Shown here one piece after another: positions 8,240-17,392 of a stretch of 64,000 nt of DNA. The position numbers and the translations under genes are program-made. Source of the stretch: Prosthecomicrobium sp. N25 (lineage in GTDB: Bacteria; Pseudomonadota; Alphaproteobacteria; Rhizobiales; Ancalomicrobiaceae); NCBI RefSeq assembly GCF_037203705.1, contig NZ_JBBCAT010000001.1:2453418-2517417 (forward strand), written 5' to 3'. How positions within the stretch are numbered: the stretch's first letter is position 1; every line of letters begins with the position of its first letter. The notes below the pieces were generated by a model that saw nothing but the letters and a program-made list of their open reading frames with translations, was not told where the DNA came from and did not search any database.

Positions 8240-8301
8240 TCGCGCTCTTGGCGAGCCCAAGTCCCTGCGTGCCGGCAAAGGCCGGTTGAGAGGGCGCAAG
8301 C

Positions 8302-9204
8302 CTAACGAGGCGCCGATACGGGACGCGACGCGCGGGCGAACTGATCCGCCCGGGCGAGAAGCCGCTGCGCGTTGCGGTAGGCCGGCGGCTCGATCCAGAG
8401 ACCGTCGACGAGCGCGCGGTCCTTGCCCTCCGCCCGCGCGGCCTCGAACCCTGCGACGACGCGACGGGCCGCCTCGATCTGTTCCTCGCCCGGCGTGAGC
8501 ACCCGGTGAATGGCGCCAACATGCGCGGGCGTGACGGTGCTCTTGCATCGGTAGCCGAGACGGCGGGAGCGGAGGGTCTCTCGTTCGCAGCCCGCTTCGT
8601 CGGAATAGGTGTAGGGAGCGTCGATCGGCTCGATTCCCGCGGCCCGGCACTCCAGCAGGAAGCGTCGGCGGGCGTAGGCGAGTTCGTCGCCGTCGGGTCC
8701 GCGCTCGGCCATCAGGTCGGCGGCGAGGTCCTCGGCGCCGAGCAAGCAGCTCCGAACCCGCGCGCTGGCCTGCGCCATTTCCTCAAGCCGGACCACGCCG
8801 AGCGCAGTCTCTGCCGTCGGGACGATCTCAATGCCGCCCGGCCGCAACCCTTGTGCGACCTCCCGCTGCTCGATCGCGTCGGCGAGCGCGATGATCTGCC
8901 GACCACCGTCCGCCTTCGGCAACAGGATGAGCGCCGGCTCGCCCGCGATGACGGCATCGAGATCCTCGAGGCCGCCGTCGTCGAGCCGGTTCACTCGCAC
9001 AGCCACTATGCTGCCCGCCGCCCGGGCCCTCGCGAACAGCGCCGAGGAGCGCCGCCGCGCCTCGTCCTTCAGAGTGGGCGGTGTGAAGTCCTCCAGGTCC
9101 TGCACCAAGACGTCGGCGCGGGCATCGATCGCGTCGGCGTGCGCCCGAGCATCCGCTCCGGCGACGAACAGCACTGAACGGCGGAGGTCGGGTGGTCGAT
9201 CCAT
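8302..9204 (-). CDS. HpcH/HpaI aldolase / citrate-lyase beta (CitE-like) family protein
   Basis: 300 aa from the ATG at 9204, preceded by GGGAGG; an alternative start 60 bases upstream lacks support. Shows RRSVLFVAGADAR at the N-terminus (the usual RS-x-L-F-x-P/A-G), DLEDFTPPTLKDEAR (metal/acetyl-CoA region, normally D-L-E-D-x-V), VRVNRLDDGG, LPKADGG and GAEDLAADL. These mark TIM-barrel C-C lyases such as CitE-like malyl-CoA/citramalyl-CoA lyases. Cuts or forms a C-C bond in a CoA ester; exact substrate unknown. It is a single gene flanked by remnants on both sides. Confidence 0.85.
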   Translation of the reverse strand: MDRPPDLRRSVLFVAGADARAHADAIDARADVLVQDLEDFTPPTLKDEARRRSSALFARARAAGSIVAVRVNRLDDGGLEDLDAVIAGEPALILLPKADGGRQIIALADAIEQREVAQGLRPGGIEIVPTAETALGVVRLEEMAQASARVRSCLLGAEDLAADLMAERGPDGDELAYARRRFLLECRAAGIEPIDAPYTYSDEAGCERETLRSRRLGYRCKSTVTPAHVGAIHRVLTPGEEQIEAARRVVAGFEAARAEGKDRALVDGLWIEPPAYRNAQRLLARADQFARASRPVSAPR

Positions 9205-9310
9205 GAACGCCTCCCTTCGACGGGTAATCCTACGAGTTCGGGCCGCCGCTGTCATCGCGCTCATACCACAACTTCAAGTTAGGCCTTTGGGCACGATGAG
9301 GCCGCGCAGG

Positions 9311-9519
9311 TCAGGCGCCGGAGAGAGGCACCAGGCCGTCGCCACGATTTTTGAGCGTATGGCCGCTTTCCCGGCCGCTCGCGGGAGAACTGAGCCACAG
9401 CACGGCGTTGGCGACGTCCTCCGGATGTCCCGGGCGTGCTGTGAGGGTGCCCGGTTGCAGCATCCGTTGCCGGATGGTCTCGTCGATGCCCGCCTCGGCA
9501 TGGTTTCGGCGTTCGATCT
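9311..9519 (-). pseudogene. Short-chain dehydrogenase remnant (C-terminal end only)
   Basis: Encodes IRQRMLQPGTLTARPGHPEDV, ANAVLWLSSP and SGHTLKNRGDGLV, the ends of a classical SDR (substrate loop, P-x-D/E-V/I-A, and a corrupted G-x-x-x-x-V-D-G-G). The nucleotide-binding site, catalytic YxxxK and start are absent, and the frame simply continues from the stop of the neighbouring gene. It is a truncated, inactivated copy. Confidence 0.6.
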
Positions 9520-10146
9520 TTAGCGTCGAGAGCCAGATAACAAGCGGAGCCGCTCGCGCTCGGCGGGCGAGACAGTGGTCATCACGAAGCGGCTCTTGTC
9601 GCTTGCCCGATCGAAGAAGGGATGCGGCCAGGTCCACCCGGAGAGGCGCCACTTCAACACCTTGGCGATCGCCCGTGCCATCAGCCAGAGCGATATGCCC
9701 CTGGAGCCGGGCGGCGTCTCGCCGACGGCGAATTCACCCTTGATCGCGCCGATCGGCGGGCGGAACACCGCATCGGGGTCCTGCCCGTCGGTCCTAAACA
9801 CCGCCGCCATGACGCCGACGAAAGGGATGGTCGGACTCACCATGTTGCCGACCGGCGTATTGCAGCATGTCGCGTAGTATCGGTGAAGCCCGCGCGACGT
9901 CAGTCGTACGCCGCCGATTTTCTCTTCGCCCTTGGTGAAACTCATAGCGGCCGGCGCCAGCTGGACAATGTCGGAGCCTCCGTGGTCATCGAGCAGGTCC
10001 GCCCGGTCGAGCCAATGCGCGAAGGCTTGGCAGTCGTCGCAGTAACAGATGACGCGGTTGACGGAGGCGGGCGCGGCTCGGACGACCATGCCCCGAACCT
10101 CACCGCAGCGGCAGCCAAACGTCACCGTCGTCTCGTTCCTTGGCAT
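9520..10146 (-). CDS. DUF6151 / GFA-like putative zinc-binding protein
   Basis: 208 aa. The N-terminus has FGCRCGEVRG, then CYCDDCQAFAHWL, and a later CCNTPVGNM motif: a Cys arrangement (CxC, CxxC, CC) like that of glutathione-dependent formaldehyde-activating (GFA/CENP-V-type) folds, which bind structural zinc. The family is usually annotated DUF6151 and its reaction is not established. ATG start at 10146. It stands alone; the next gene upstream is divergent. A role in binding a small reactive carbonyl is only suggested by the GFA likeness. Confidence 0.8.
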   Translation of the reverse strand: MPRNETTVTFGCRCGEVRGMVVRAAPASVNRVICYCDDCQAFAHWLDRADLLDDHGGSDIVQLAPAAMSFTKGEEKIGGVRLTSRGLHRYYATCCNTPVGNMVSPTIPFVGVMAAVFRTDGQDPDAVFRPPIGAIKGEFAVGETPPGSRGISLWLMARAIAKVLKWRLSGWTWPHPFFDRASDKSRFVMTTVSPAERERLRLLSGSRR

Positions 10147-10377
10147 CGGTTGGGCTCCTCGTTCGTGTCCGGATCTCAGTCCGTTTCTCTATCACCGCCG
10201 CCGCGATGGCCGGTCCCCAGGGCTTCCGCGCTCCGTCCACCGAAATACTAGTTGAACCAAATGGCTGCGGTCGCTGTTCGTGCCGTCCTGCCGGTACTTG
10301 TTCCCGAGCCTGCGATGCCCTCTGTCCCGGCCCGCTATTATCGGTCAGAATGTTGGCACGCCGCTGTCTGGACTTTC

Positions 10378-12174
10378 ATGCCGATGGATACACAGGAACG
10401 ACGGCTTGTCGCCGTGGTGGCGGCTGACGTGGTTGGCTATACGCGCCTCATGCAGGCGGACGCCGCCAGCACCTTGGCGGCGTTGCGTGGACTGCGTTCG
10501 GAACTCGTGGAGCCGCAGCTCCGCCGTTGCAATGGCCGGCTCGTCAAGCTGGTCGGAGACGGTTTCCTGGCCGAGTTCCGCTCCGCCCAAGAGGCGGTCG
10601 ACTTCTCGAAATCCCTGCAGGCGGCGAACCGCGAGCCGGAGGTGCCGCCGCCCGAACAGCAGCGCTTGGTGCTCCGCATCGGCATCGGTCTCGGTGACGT
10701 CCTGGTCGAGGATGGGGACATTTTCGGCGACGGCGTGAACATGGCAGCCCGGCTTGAGCAGGCGGCCGATCCGGGCGGCATTCTCATATCGGCCGCCGTC
10801 CACGACCAGCTCGACCGCGCCGCACGCGCGGGCTTTGTCTTTGCGGGCGCGCTCAGCCTCAAGAGTTTCGAGAAGCCCGTCGACGCCTACCGCCTTGTCG
10901 GCCAGTCGACGGGGGCGAGCCCGCGCGCCACGAGGCACGCCGAGCGGCCGACGGTGGCGGTGATGCCGTTCGAGGACGGGAGCCCGGAAGGCGGCGAGGC
11001 GTGGTTCAGCGATGGCATGACGGACGATGTCACAACGGAACTGTCTCGGTTCCAGGATGTCCGCGTCATCACCCGATCGTCCACGTCGGCGCTCCGCGGT
11101 CGCGGCCTAGACCCGGTCGAGACCGGACGGCAGCTCGGCGCTGGCTATGTCCTGGAGGGGACGACCCGCCTCACGACGAACAGGGTGAGCATTACGGTGC
11201 GCCTCCTCGACACCGCGGCGGGGACGCAGGTCTGGGCCGATCGGTTCGATCGTCCGAGGGCCGATCTTTTCGACATACAGGACGAGATCTGCCGCTCGAT
11301 CGTCGCCAAGGCGGCGCAGCGTGTCGTCCAACACAGCGAACTGACGGCGCGGCGCCGGCGACCGGAGGACGTCCGCGCCTACGAACTGTTTCTCCAGGGG
11401 CTCAAGGTCTCCGACGGCTTCACGCCGGAGCACGAAGCACAGGCCGCGGCATTCTACCGACAGGCGCTTGCGCTCGATCCCAATCTGGCACGCGCGTGGT
11501 CGGGTCTCGCCTTCCTGGAAGCCAACAAGGCGCTGGAGGTGGTCGGCGAAGTCGCCACGGGCAAGGCTCACCTTACCGAGGGCCTGGCCTTTGCCGAGAA
11601 GGCGAGAGAACTCGACCCCAACGACGCGCGCACCCATATGGTCGCCGCCAGCATGCGATTTCACCTGCGGGAATTCGATGCCGCCGTCCGGGCCGTGGAC
11701 ACGGCGAGGTCCGTCAATCCGAACGACCCCCTGGTGCAGCTGTTCTGGGGTTGGATTCATGGCTCGAATGGCGACCACGCGGAGGCGGTAGAGGCGAGCT
11801 CGCTCGCCCTCGAGCTCACGCCGCTTCACCCACGCTGGTACGATACCATTCACGGACGGCTGTTGTTCCTCGCCGGCCGCTACGCCGAGGCCGCCAGCCA
11901 CCTGTCGGGACGAGCTTATCGATCGGATGCACGTCACTTGCGCGACCTCGGATTTCGTGCTGCCGCCTTGGCACTCGACGGGCGGGGAGACGAGACCGAC
12001 GCCATCGTCCGCGAACTCGAGCAGGGACTGATCTCCGCGTGGCGCGGGAACCCTGCCGCGACACTGGGCGAGCGGTTGCGATGGGTTGCTCGGGCCGCGG
12101 GGCTGCGCTTGCCCGAGGACGAGCAACGCTTGCGCGATGGGTGGCAAAGGATCGGTCTGCCGGTGGCTGATTGA
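10378..12174 (+). CDS. Class III adenylate/guanylate cyclase with TolB-like and TPR domains
   Basis: About 598 aa from the ATG at 10378 (another ATG at 10384 is equally possible; the frame extends further upstream without support). Residues about 8-170 form a cyclase homology domain: VVAADVVGYTRLM gives the first metal-binding Asp, and LVKLVGDGFLAEF the second, so catalysis looks possible. Next comes a TolB N-terminal-like domain (VAVMPFEDGSPEGG ... FSDGMTDDVTTELSRF), and then TPR-like repeats to the end. Such multi-domain cyclases are numerous in Rhizobiales and make cAMP or cGMP in response to unknown cytoplasmic signals. No neighbouring partner gene was found. Confidence 0.88.
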   Translation: MPMDTQERRLVAVVAADVVGYTRLMQADAASTLAALRGLRSELVEPQLRRCNGRLVKLVGDGFLAEFRSAQEAVDFSKSLQAANREPEVPPPEQQRLVLRIGIGLGDVLVEDGDIFGDGVNMAARLEQAADPGGILISAAVHDQLDRAARAGFVFAGALSLKSFEKPVDAYRLVGQSTGASPRATRHAERPTVAVMPFEDGSPEGGEAWFSDGMTDDVTTELSRFQDVRVITRSSTSALRGRGLDPVETGRQLGAGYVLEGTTRLTTNRVSITVRLLDTAAGTQVWADRFDRPRADLFDIQDEICRSIVAKAAQRVVQHSELTARRRRPEDVRAYELFLQGLKVSDGFTPEHEAQAAAFYRQALALDPNLARAWSGLAFLEANKALEVVGEVATGKAHLTEGLAFAEKARELDPNDARTHMVAASMRFHLREFDAAVRAVDTARSVNPNDPLVQLFWGWIHGSNGDHAEAVEASSLALELTPLHPRWYDTIHGRLLFLAGRYAEAASHLSGRAYRSDARHLRDLGFRAAALALDGRGDETDAIVRELEQGLISAWRGNPAATLGERLRWVARAAGLRLPEDEQRLRDGWQRIGLPVAD

Positions 12175-12319
12175 CTTGATCCTAGCAGGCACGCAGCGCC
12201 GTATTGCCGCTTGCTGGACCAGCGCGTCACTGGCAATCGGTCTTGGGCTCCCGCGTTGGGAGACTGTTTATTCGCCTAAAGAGCTTTGCAACATATCCGA
12301 TTAGATCCGTCAGAACCGC

Positions 12320-12859
12320 TCACGGCGGCGGCGCAAGCTTGACTGTGATGACCATGCAGGGTGCCCTTGCGACGTGGCCGGAAACGCTCCCCATTAGCAG
12401 GCGTTCCACGCCGCCGAGCCCACGGGTGCCAACCACGAGCACGTCCGGCGCTTCGGCGATGACGAAGTCGACGAGTTGGGCACCTGGACTGCCGGTCAAA
12501 AGACGTCGTTCAATACTTGTGACGCCCGCCCTCTGCGCGGTTGCCTCGGCCGCCTCTAGCAAGCCCTCGCCCACCACCCCGTTCATGGCGGCTGACCAGT
12601 CGCGATCGGCGCTGATCGCATCTTCGGTGATCTCGACGGGCACATGTCCGCTTCCCAGAGCAACGTCGCGAAGCCGCGCCGCGATCTTGTCACCGAATTC
12701 AGTGACGGCAAACCGAAATGCATTGCCCCGAAAAGGCTCGTCGGTAACAGCATGGCAGACGAAGAGCTGCGCTCCGTTCTTTACGGCTAAGTCACAGGCC
12801 ACACCGAGTGCAGCATTTGCGGAATCGGAACCGTCAACACCCACCGCTACCTTTTTCAT
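12320..12859 (-). CDS. Universal stress protein (UspA family)
   Basis: 179 aa, slightly longer than the usual 140-160. Starts MKKVAVGVDGSDSANAALG, with the strand-1 Asp and Ser/Ala of Usp folds, and ends with GTRGLGGVERLLMGSVSGHV, the ATP-binding G-2x-G-9x-G-S motif, so it is probably an ATP-binding type. Cytoplasmic dimer expected, helping survival under starvation or oxidative stress. A GGGAGG ribosome site precedes the ATG, and an A+T-rich stretch (about 12865-12895) is the likely promoter. It is monocistronic; remnants lie upstream. Confidence 0.9.
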   Translation of the reverse strand: MKKVAVGVDGSDSANAALGVACDLAVKNGAQLFVCHAVTDEPFRGNAFRFAVTEFGDKIAARLRDVALGSGHVPVEITEDAISADRDWSAAMNGVVGEGLLEAAEATAQRAGVTSIERRLLTGSPGAQLVDFVIAEAPDVLVVGTRGLGGVERLLMGSVSGHVARAPCMVITVKLAPPP

Positions 12860-12904
12860 GACGACCTCCCAATCTTAAACTATAAAAACACACCTCAGTC
12901 ACAA

Positions 12905-13055
12905 CAGCATTGACAGACCGCAAAAGGAGGTCGACCGTTTGACGGATGCCGTGCTTGACCGCAAATTGCGAGATCTTCAGTTCGGTTCTGATCGCTTCCA
13001 AAGCCACCTTGGCTTTGAACTCGGCCGAATGCCGCTTCTTTTCCCCGTCATCGGG
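12905..13055 (-). pseudogene. IS3-family transposase OrfA remnant
   Basis: Frame encodes EKKRHSAEFKAKVALEAIR then ELKISQFAVKHGI, the N-terminal helix-turn-helix of IS3-group OrfA proteins (consensus KRxxAEFKAKVALEAI...LA/Q-KHG). There is no start codon at the proper place and homology stops after the first helix-turn-helix, so it is a short fragment. Confidence 0.65.
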
Positions 13056-13067
13056 CCCATCCTCCCA

Positions 13068-13250
13068 TCAGGGCGATCCAAGCTTAGCTCCCTTTCCTGT
13101 TATCAGCCGTCCGTTCTCGAGCGGCGGTTGCCCGCCCATCAAGATACCCTTCTTCTTCGAAGCCGCGATCTTGTCGCGGATCCGTTCGCCGATCACCTCA
13201 CGCACGAACGGGGCGAAGGAGAGAAGAACGTTGAGCGTCAGCCGGCCCAT
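13068..13250 (-). pseudogene. Serine recombinase (resolvase/invertase) remnant
   Basis: Encodes MGRLTLNVLLSFAPFVREVI, GERIRDKIAASKKKG and MGGQPP, the well-conserved segment linking the catalytic domain's E-helix to the recombinase domain of large serine recombinases (usual form S-x-x-G-R-L-x-x-N-V-L-L-S-F-A-Q-F-E-R-E). The catalytic serine region and DNA-binding C-terminus are missing. It abuts the transposase remnant and a terminase fragment. Confidence 0.7.
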
Positions 13251-13267
13251 CGACGAGGTGGTGTAAC

Positions 13268-13453
13268 GCGGTCACCTACATCCATCGCGGCCATGTGCTC
13301 ATCCCGCGCTCTGCGCCGTGGCTCGAGGACTTCCGGAAGGAGATTTCGGCTTTCCCGCACGGCCGCAATGACGACCAGGTCGACACTTTCGTGCAGGCCA
13401 TTTTAAATGTTAAGAATCCGCATCTGAGGAGGGCGCGTGTGCCGTTCATGTAG
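13268..13453 (+). pseudogene. Terminase large-subunit C-terminal remnant
   Basis: Open frame to a TAG at 13451 encoding GHVLIPRSAPWLEDFRKEIS then AFPHGRNDDQVDTFVQAI. The pattern 'P-x-x-A-P-W-L-x-x-F...E-x-x-x-F-P-x-G-x-x-D-D-Q-V-D' is the nuclease-domain end of phage terminases (Terminase_6C type). No upstream part is present. It is probably from a different terminase family than the fragment at 7931-8239, so more than one prophage has decayed here. Confidence 0.7.
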
Positions 13454-13689
13454 AGCATTTTCGTACAGTGTTGCGAAGGCACTCAAAGTTCGCAAACAGG
13501 GCCTCTGTTCGGAGGAAGTGGAACGAGCTGGCAACTTCTAAGACTTCGACCCCGTTCCATCGCGTAGACCTTTCACTGCTTCGCCGCCCTATTCAATCCG
13601 TGCGAACGGGCCGACTGCCTGAGGCCGTCCGTCAGGACCGCCAGCACGTCGAGGCGGCATGCCCCGCCCTATTCGGTGCCGCCAGAGGA

Positions 13690-14046
13690 GGGAGCGGATT
13701 GCCGGCGCCTTCTTCGCTGCGGCCAGGGTGGAGAAATAGCCACTCTGAGCGCCGGGCTTGCCGAAAAGGTGGTGATGCGCTCCGACGGCGGCGGCAAGGT
13801 GCTCGCCTTCCTGAACCAGACTGTCAGTGCGGAGCGGGTAGTCCGGCGCTACGGCGGCCTCGTCCACAAGTTCGGTCGCGACCACCTGGAACTGATCCGC
13901 CCCGCCCGAAGCGACGGCCTGCCCGGCTTCATCAGTCGCGAACGCGGCTGCCTCCTGCAGACGACGGCGCAGGCGTTCGGATCGTCGACACCTACATGCT
14001 CCGCAACCGGAGAAGCTCGGCCACGTGGCTTTCCTGATCGGAGCCC
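13690..14046 (+). pseudogene. ECF sigma factor (SigJ/ECF41-like) C-terminal remnant, frameshifted
   Basis: Three frames must be joined: ERIAGAFFAAARV, then GEIATLSAGLAEKVVMRSDG with GGKVLAFLNQTVSAERVVRR and ELIRPARSDGLPGFISRERG, then RIVDTYMLRN and EKLGHV. This is the SnoaL-like C-terminal domain fused to ECF41/SigJ sigma factors (motifs W/R-S-D-G-G-G-K, N-G-x-P-G, and I-x-x-x-Y-x-V/L-R-N-P-x-K-L). The sigma-2 and sigma-4 regions are absent, and at least two frameshifts are seen. Confidence 0.6.
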
Positions 14047-14085
14047 CGCCCGGCGGCGCGTGGGAGCGCTGAGGGATGCCCCACG

Positions 14086-14985
14086 TCAGGGCCGGGCCCG
14101 GGATTCGCGTCCGGGCAAGACGAGGACGACGCCCGCCGCGATCAGAGCGGCCGCCGCGTAGGCCGAGATCGGGATCGCCTCGCCGAAGACGAGGGCGCCG
14201 GCGGCGAGGCTCACCACGGTCGCGACGTAGCCGACCTGGCTGGTGTAGACGGGGCCGGCGACCGCCTGCAGGACGAAGAACAGCACGAAGGCGACCGCCG
14301 ATACGGCAGCGTGGGCGACGGCGAGACCGACTGGTACGGTGGCAAGGTCGGCAAGGCCGCCTCCGGCGGCCGCCGCGAGGCCGAGCAAGGCGGCGCCAGC
14401 CCCCATCGCGCCGGCAGCGTTGGCGAGCGGCACCGATCCGGCCGGCCAGATCCGGGCGCGCAGCACGTTGCCGACCGCGACCGACAGCGGCACGGCCATG
14501 GCCAGCGCCATCCATTCGGATTGGACGCCGTCGGCCGAATGGCCGCGCGGCAATAGCACGAGCAGCGCGCCGCCGAGGCCGAACGCGAAGCCCAGGATGC
14601 ATCTCGGCGACGGCCGGACCATGCCGATCAGCGCCGTGATCGCGAGCGTCAGAATCGGCGGCAGCGTGTAGCCGATCCCGGCGAGGCCCGCGCCGATCAT
14701 CGGCACGACCAGCGCGAGCAGCAGCTGTGGCAAGGCGATCGAGAACAGGCCGACGGCGCCGTAGTAGGCGAGGTGGTCCCTGTCTGTCCGGACGGGGTTG
14801 CCGCGCAGCATCGCCGCGCCCGCAAGCAGCACGGCGGCCGTGCCGGTCGAGGCGAAGGCCCAGCTCAGGGTCTGTGCGCCGGCGAGGCTCGCCAGACGCG
14901 TGATCGGAACGGCGGCGCCGACCAAGGCGCCGGTGGCGGCGAGCGCCGCGATCGGGGCGGCGCGGTGGAGTAAGGACGAGGGCAT
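14086..14985 (-). CDS. EamA/DMT-superfamily membrane transporter
   Basis: 299 aa with about ten hydrophobic segments, organised as two EamA-like halves of five, the typical topology of the drug/metabolite transporter superfamily. The loop between them includes IGYTLPPILTLAITALIG and the second half ends in GEAIPISAYAAAALIAAGVV. It likely exports or exchanges a small metabolite or drug at the inner membrane; substrate unknown. Start ATG at 14985. No operon partner: the gene upstream is over 300 bases away and downstream lies the sigma-factor remnant. Confidence 0.85.
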   Translation of the reverse strand: MPSSLLHRAAPIAALAATGALVGAAVPITRLASLAGAQTLSWAFASTGTAAVLLAGAAMLRGNPVRTDRDHLAYYGAVGLFSIALPQLLLALVVPMIGAGLAGIGYTLPPILTLAITALIGMVRPSPRCILGFAFGLGGALLVLLPRGHSADGVQSEWMALAMAVPLSVAVGNVLRARIWPAGSVPLANAAGAMGAGAALLGLAAAAGGGLADLATVPVGLAVAHAAVSAVAFVLFFVLQAVAGPVYTSQVGYVATVVSLAAGALVFGEAIPISAYAAAALIAAGVVLVLPGRESRARP

Positions 14986-15291
14986 GGCACGATCCGGTCA
15001 GCGCATCACCCCGAGGGCGACGGCGAGGAGGAGGACGGATGGATAGGCGGTGGCGTCCGCGACGACGGCGGCGGTGCGACTCTGGGGAGAGCGCCGCCGC
15101 GCCGCGGCTTGGGCCGACGGACCGGGGTCGGTGCTGGCCGTCGACGGCGGCGCGCAGAGGGGTGTGGGCGTGCGCGCCGGCCCGACGAGCTCCGGGCCGG
15201 GTCGCTCCGGCCGCGACGAATGGCTCAGGCGCGCTCCTGTAGAGGGAGGACGGAATGAGCCCGGGCCGCCACCAGCACGGCCGGGCCGGGG
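14986..15291. other. Intergenic stretch without recognised features
   Basis: About 306 bases of G+C-rich DNA between the DMT transporter and the alkene reductase. I see no gene, terminator or clear operator here. Confidence 0.4.
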
Positions 15292-16353
15292 TCAGGCGGC
15301 TCGGGCGGTGGCGGCGGGGTAGTCGACGTAGCCGCGAGCTCCGCCAGCGTAGTGGGTGGCCTTGTCGCTCGCGGCTAGGGGAAAGCCGAGGCGAATGCGT
15401 TCGGGAAGGTCCGGATTGGCGATGAAGGGCTCGCCGAACACAGCGCCGTCGGCCCGGCCGGTCGCGAGCAGGCCCGCCGCCCCGGCCGGGGTGAGGCCGC
15501 CCCCCACTAGCCATGCGCCGCCGAACAGCGGCCGCAGGCGGTCGGCGAGCCCGTGTGCGCCGTAGTCCACGATCTCGACGAAGGCCGCACGTCGGCGCGC
15601 GACGGCGGCGACCAGGGCCGTGTAGGTTGCGACCGGGTCGTCGTCAGAAACGTCGTTGAAGGTCATCTCGGGCGTGATCTTGATGCCGACCCGGTCGGCG
15701 CCGATCCGGTCGATCATGGCGTCCAGAACCTCCACGGCGAAGCGGATTCGGTTCTCCAGGGTCCCACCGTAGGCGCCGATGCGGCGGTTGGTGCCAGTGG
15801 AGAGGAATTGCATTGGAAGGTAGCCGGAGCCGGCGTGGAGCTCGACGCCATCGAAGCCCGCGTCCATAGCGCGGTCCGCCGCGTCGGCGAAGGCGTCAAC
15901 GATGGCACGGATCTCCGGGACCGTGAGCGCGCGTGGGGTCTCGTGGGGAAGGACCCCGTCCTCCGTCCAGGTTCCGCCGGCCGGGCGGATGGCGGACGGG
16001 GCGACGGGCGTCTCGCCGATCAGCCGACGGTGGCTGATCCGGCCGACGTGCATGATCTGGGCTGCAATCCGGCCTCCGGCCGCGTGCACCGCGTCGGTGA
16101 CGCGCCGCCAGGCCGCGACCTGGGCAGCGTCGGCAATGCCGGGCGTCCGCACGTAGCCTTTGCCGGTCGCAACGGGGTAAAGGCCCTCCGTCAGGATCAG
16201 GCCGGCGCTGGCGCGCTGGGCGTAGTACTCGGCCGTCAACGGGCCGACGAGGCCGGCGTTGTCGGCGCGACTGCGCGTCATCGCGGCCATCACGATGCGG
16301 TTGGCGGCGTCGATCGCGCCGAGGCGGAACGGGGAGAAGAGGAGGTCGGTCAT
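15292..16353 (-). CDS. Old yellow enzyme-family alkene reductase (NemA-like)
   Basis: 353 aa, the usual size of FMN-dependent OYE proteins. Shows LFSPFRLGAIDAANRIVMAAMTRSRA (FMN site near the N-terminus), AAQIMHVGRIS (active-site Q and H; here H-V-G-R), a barrel segment FDGVELHAGSGYLPMQFLS and the C-terminal ADGAVFGEPFIANPDLPERI. It reduces activated C=C bonds of enals, enones, maleimides or nitro-compounds using NAD(P)H in the cytoplasm. The LysR gene directly upstream on the same strand (67-base gap) is probably its regulator. Confidence 0.93.
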   Translation of the reverse strand: MTDLLFSPFRLGAIDAANRIVMAAMTRSRADNAGLVGPLTAEYYAQRASAGLILTEGLYPVATGKGYVRTPGIADAAQVAAWRRVTDAVHAAGGRIAAQIMHVGRISHRRLIGETPVAPSAIRPAGGTWTEDGVLPHETPRALTVPEIRAIVDAFADAADRAMDAGFDGVELHAGSGYLPMQFLSTGTNRRIGAYGGTLENRIRFAVEVLDAMIDRIGADRVGIKITPEMTFNDVSDDDPVATYTALVAAVARRRAAFVEIVDYGAHGLADRLRPLFGGAWLVGGGLTPAGAAGLLATGRADGAVFGEPFIANPDLPERIRLGFPLAASDKATHYAGGARGYVDYPAATARAA

Positions 16354-16420
16354 GAAGCGGCTCTCGGGTTCTGCCGGCAGCTCTGTGAGACGACTGCCGC
16401 ATACCCAAGAGATCGGTCAT

Positions 16421-17392
16421 TCAGCCTTCCGGTTGTAGCCGCTCCTCGGCAGATGGATCATTCGCGATCCGTGAATGATCGATCTCCCAGGGCGGCCGCG
16501 CGAAGGCCGCTGCCATGAAGTCGACGAAGGCGCGGACCTTCGGCGAGAGATGCCGCCCACTCGGATAGACCGCATGGACCGCGACGGTGCCGATGTCATG
16601 GTCGGCCATGAGACGGCGGAGGCGACCGGTGGCGAGGTCCGCGGCGATGTAGCAAAGCGGGAAGATGCTGAGGCCGAGGCCTTCGAGCACCCCGTGGCGC
16701 AGTGCAAGGCTGGAGTTGGTCGAGAGCACCGGGTCCGGGACGTGCACGATTGCCCGGCCGTCCTTGTGGAAGGTCCAGCGCCCGGGCTCGGTGGCCAGCG
16801 TGTAGACCAGCGTCCGGTGGCCGGCGAGGTCGTCGGGCGTCGCGGGTTCGCCGGCCCGCGCGAGGTAGTCCGGGCTACCGCTAAGCACCAGTGGCATGGT
16901 GCAGAGGCGACGCGCGATCAGGCTAGAGTCCGGCAGCGCGGCACGCACGCGCAGACTGACGTCGAAACCCTCCTCGACCATGTCGACCGTGCGGTCGTTG
17001 AGGACGAGGTTGACCTTCACTTCAGGATGGCGGAGGCCGAAGCGCGCGATCGCCGGCGCGAAGGCCGTGACGCCCATCGCCATCGGCGCGTTCACCCGCA
17101 GCAGCCCGCGCGGGGCCGCCTGGAGCGCGCCGAGCGAGCGCTCGACGTCGTCGATCTCGTCCAGGATCCGGACACAGCGGTCGAAATAGGCGCGACCCGG
17201 TTCGGTCAGGCTCACCTTCCGGGTGGTACGCACCAGTAGGGCCGTGCCGAGCGCCTCCTCCAGGTCGCGGACGTGACAGCTCACGGCCGCGTTGGAGAGG
17301 TTTAGGGAGCGCGCAGCCGCCGCGAAGCCGCCACACTCGACCACCTTGCGGAAGGTTCGCATCGCAGTGAACTTATCCAACGAGCCCTCCAT
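16421..17392 (-). CDS. LysR-family transcriptional regulator
   Basis: 323 aa from the ATG at 17392; a longer frame upstream lacks a family-like sequence. The winged helix lies at residues about 3-65 (FRKVVECGGFAAAARSLNLS then VSCHVRDLEEALGTALLVRT), and the rest is a type 2 periplasmic-binding-like effector domain with FDVSLRVRAALPDSSL. It belongs to the DsdC/CrgA-like group that often controls an adjacent reductase. It is on the same strand as, and upstream of, the alkene reductase, unlike the common divergent layout, so the two may be cotranscribed. Effector unknown. Confidence 0.9.
   Translation of the reverse strand: MEGSLDKFTAMRTFRKVVECGGFAAAARSLNLSNAAVSCHVRDLEEALGTALLVRTTRKVSLTEPGRAYFDRCVRILDEIDDVERSLGALQAAPRGLLRVNAPMAMGVTAFAPAIARFGLRHPEVKVNLVLNDRTVDMVEEGFDVSLRVRAALPDSSLIARRLCTMPLVLSGSPDYLARAGEPATPDDLAGHRTLVYTLATEPGRWTFHKDGRAIVHVPDPVLSTNSSLALRHGVLEGLGLSIFPLCYIAADLATGRLRRLMADHDIGTVAVHAVYPSGRHLSPKVRAFVDFMAAAFARPPWEIDHSRIANDPSAEERLQPEG

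Noticed and set aside
13589-15514. 641-codon minus-strand frame over the DMT transporter
   Set aside because: Arg/Pro-rich with no domain; it is the antisense or shifted shadow of the transporter gene.
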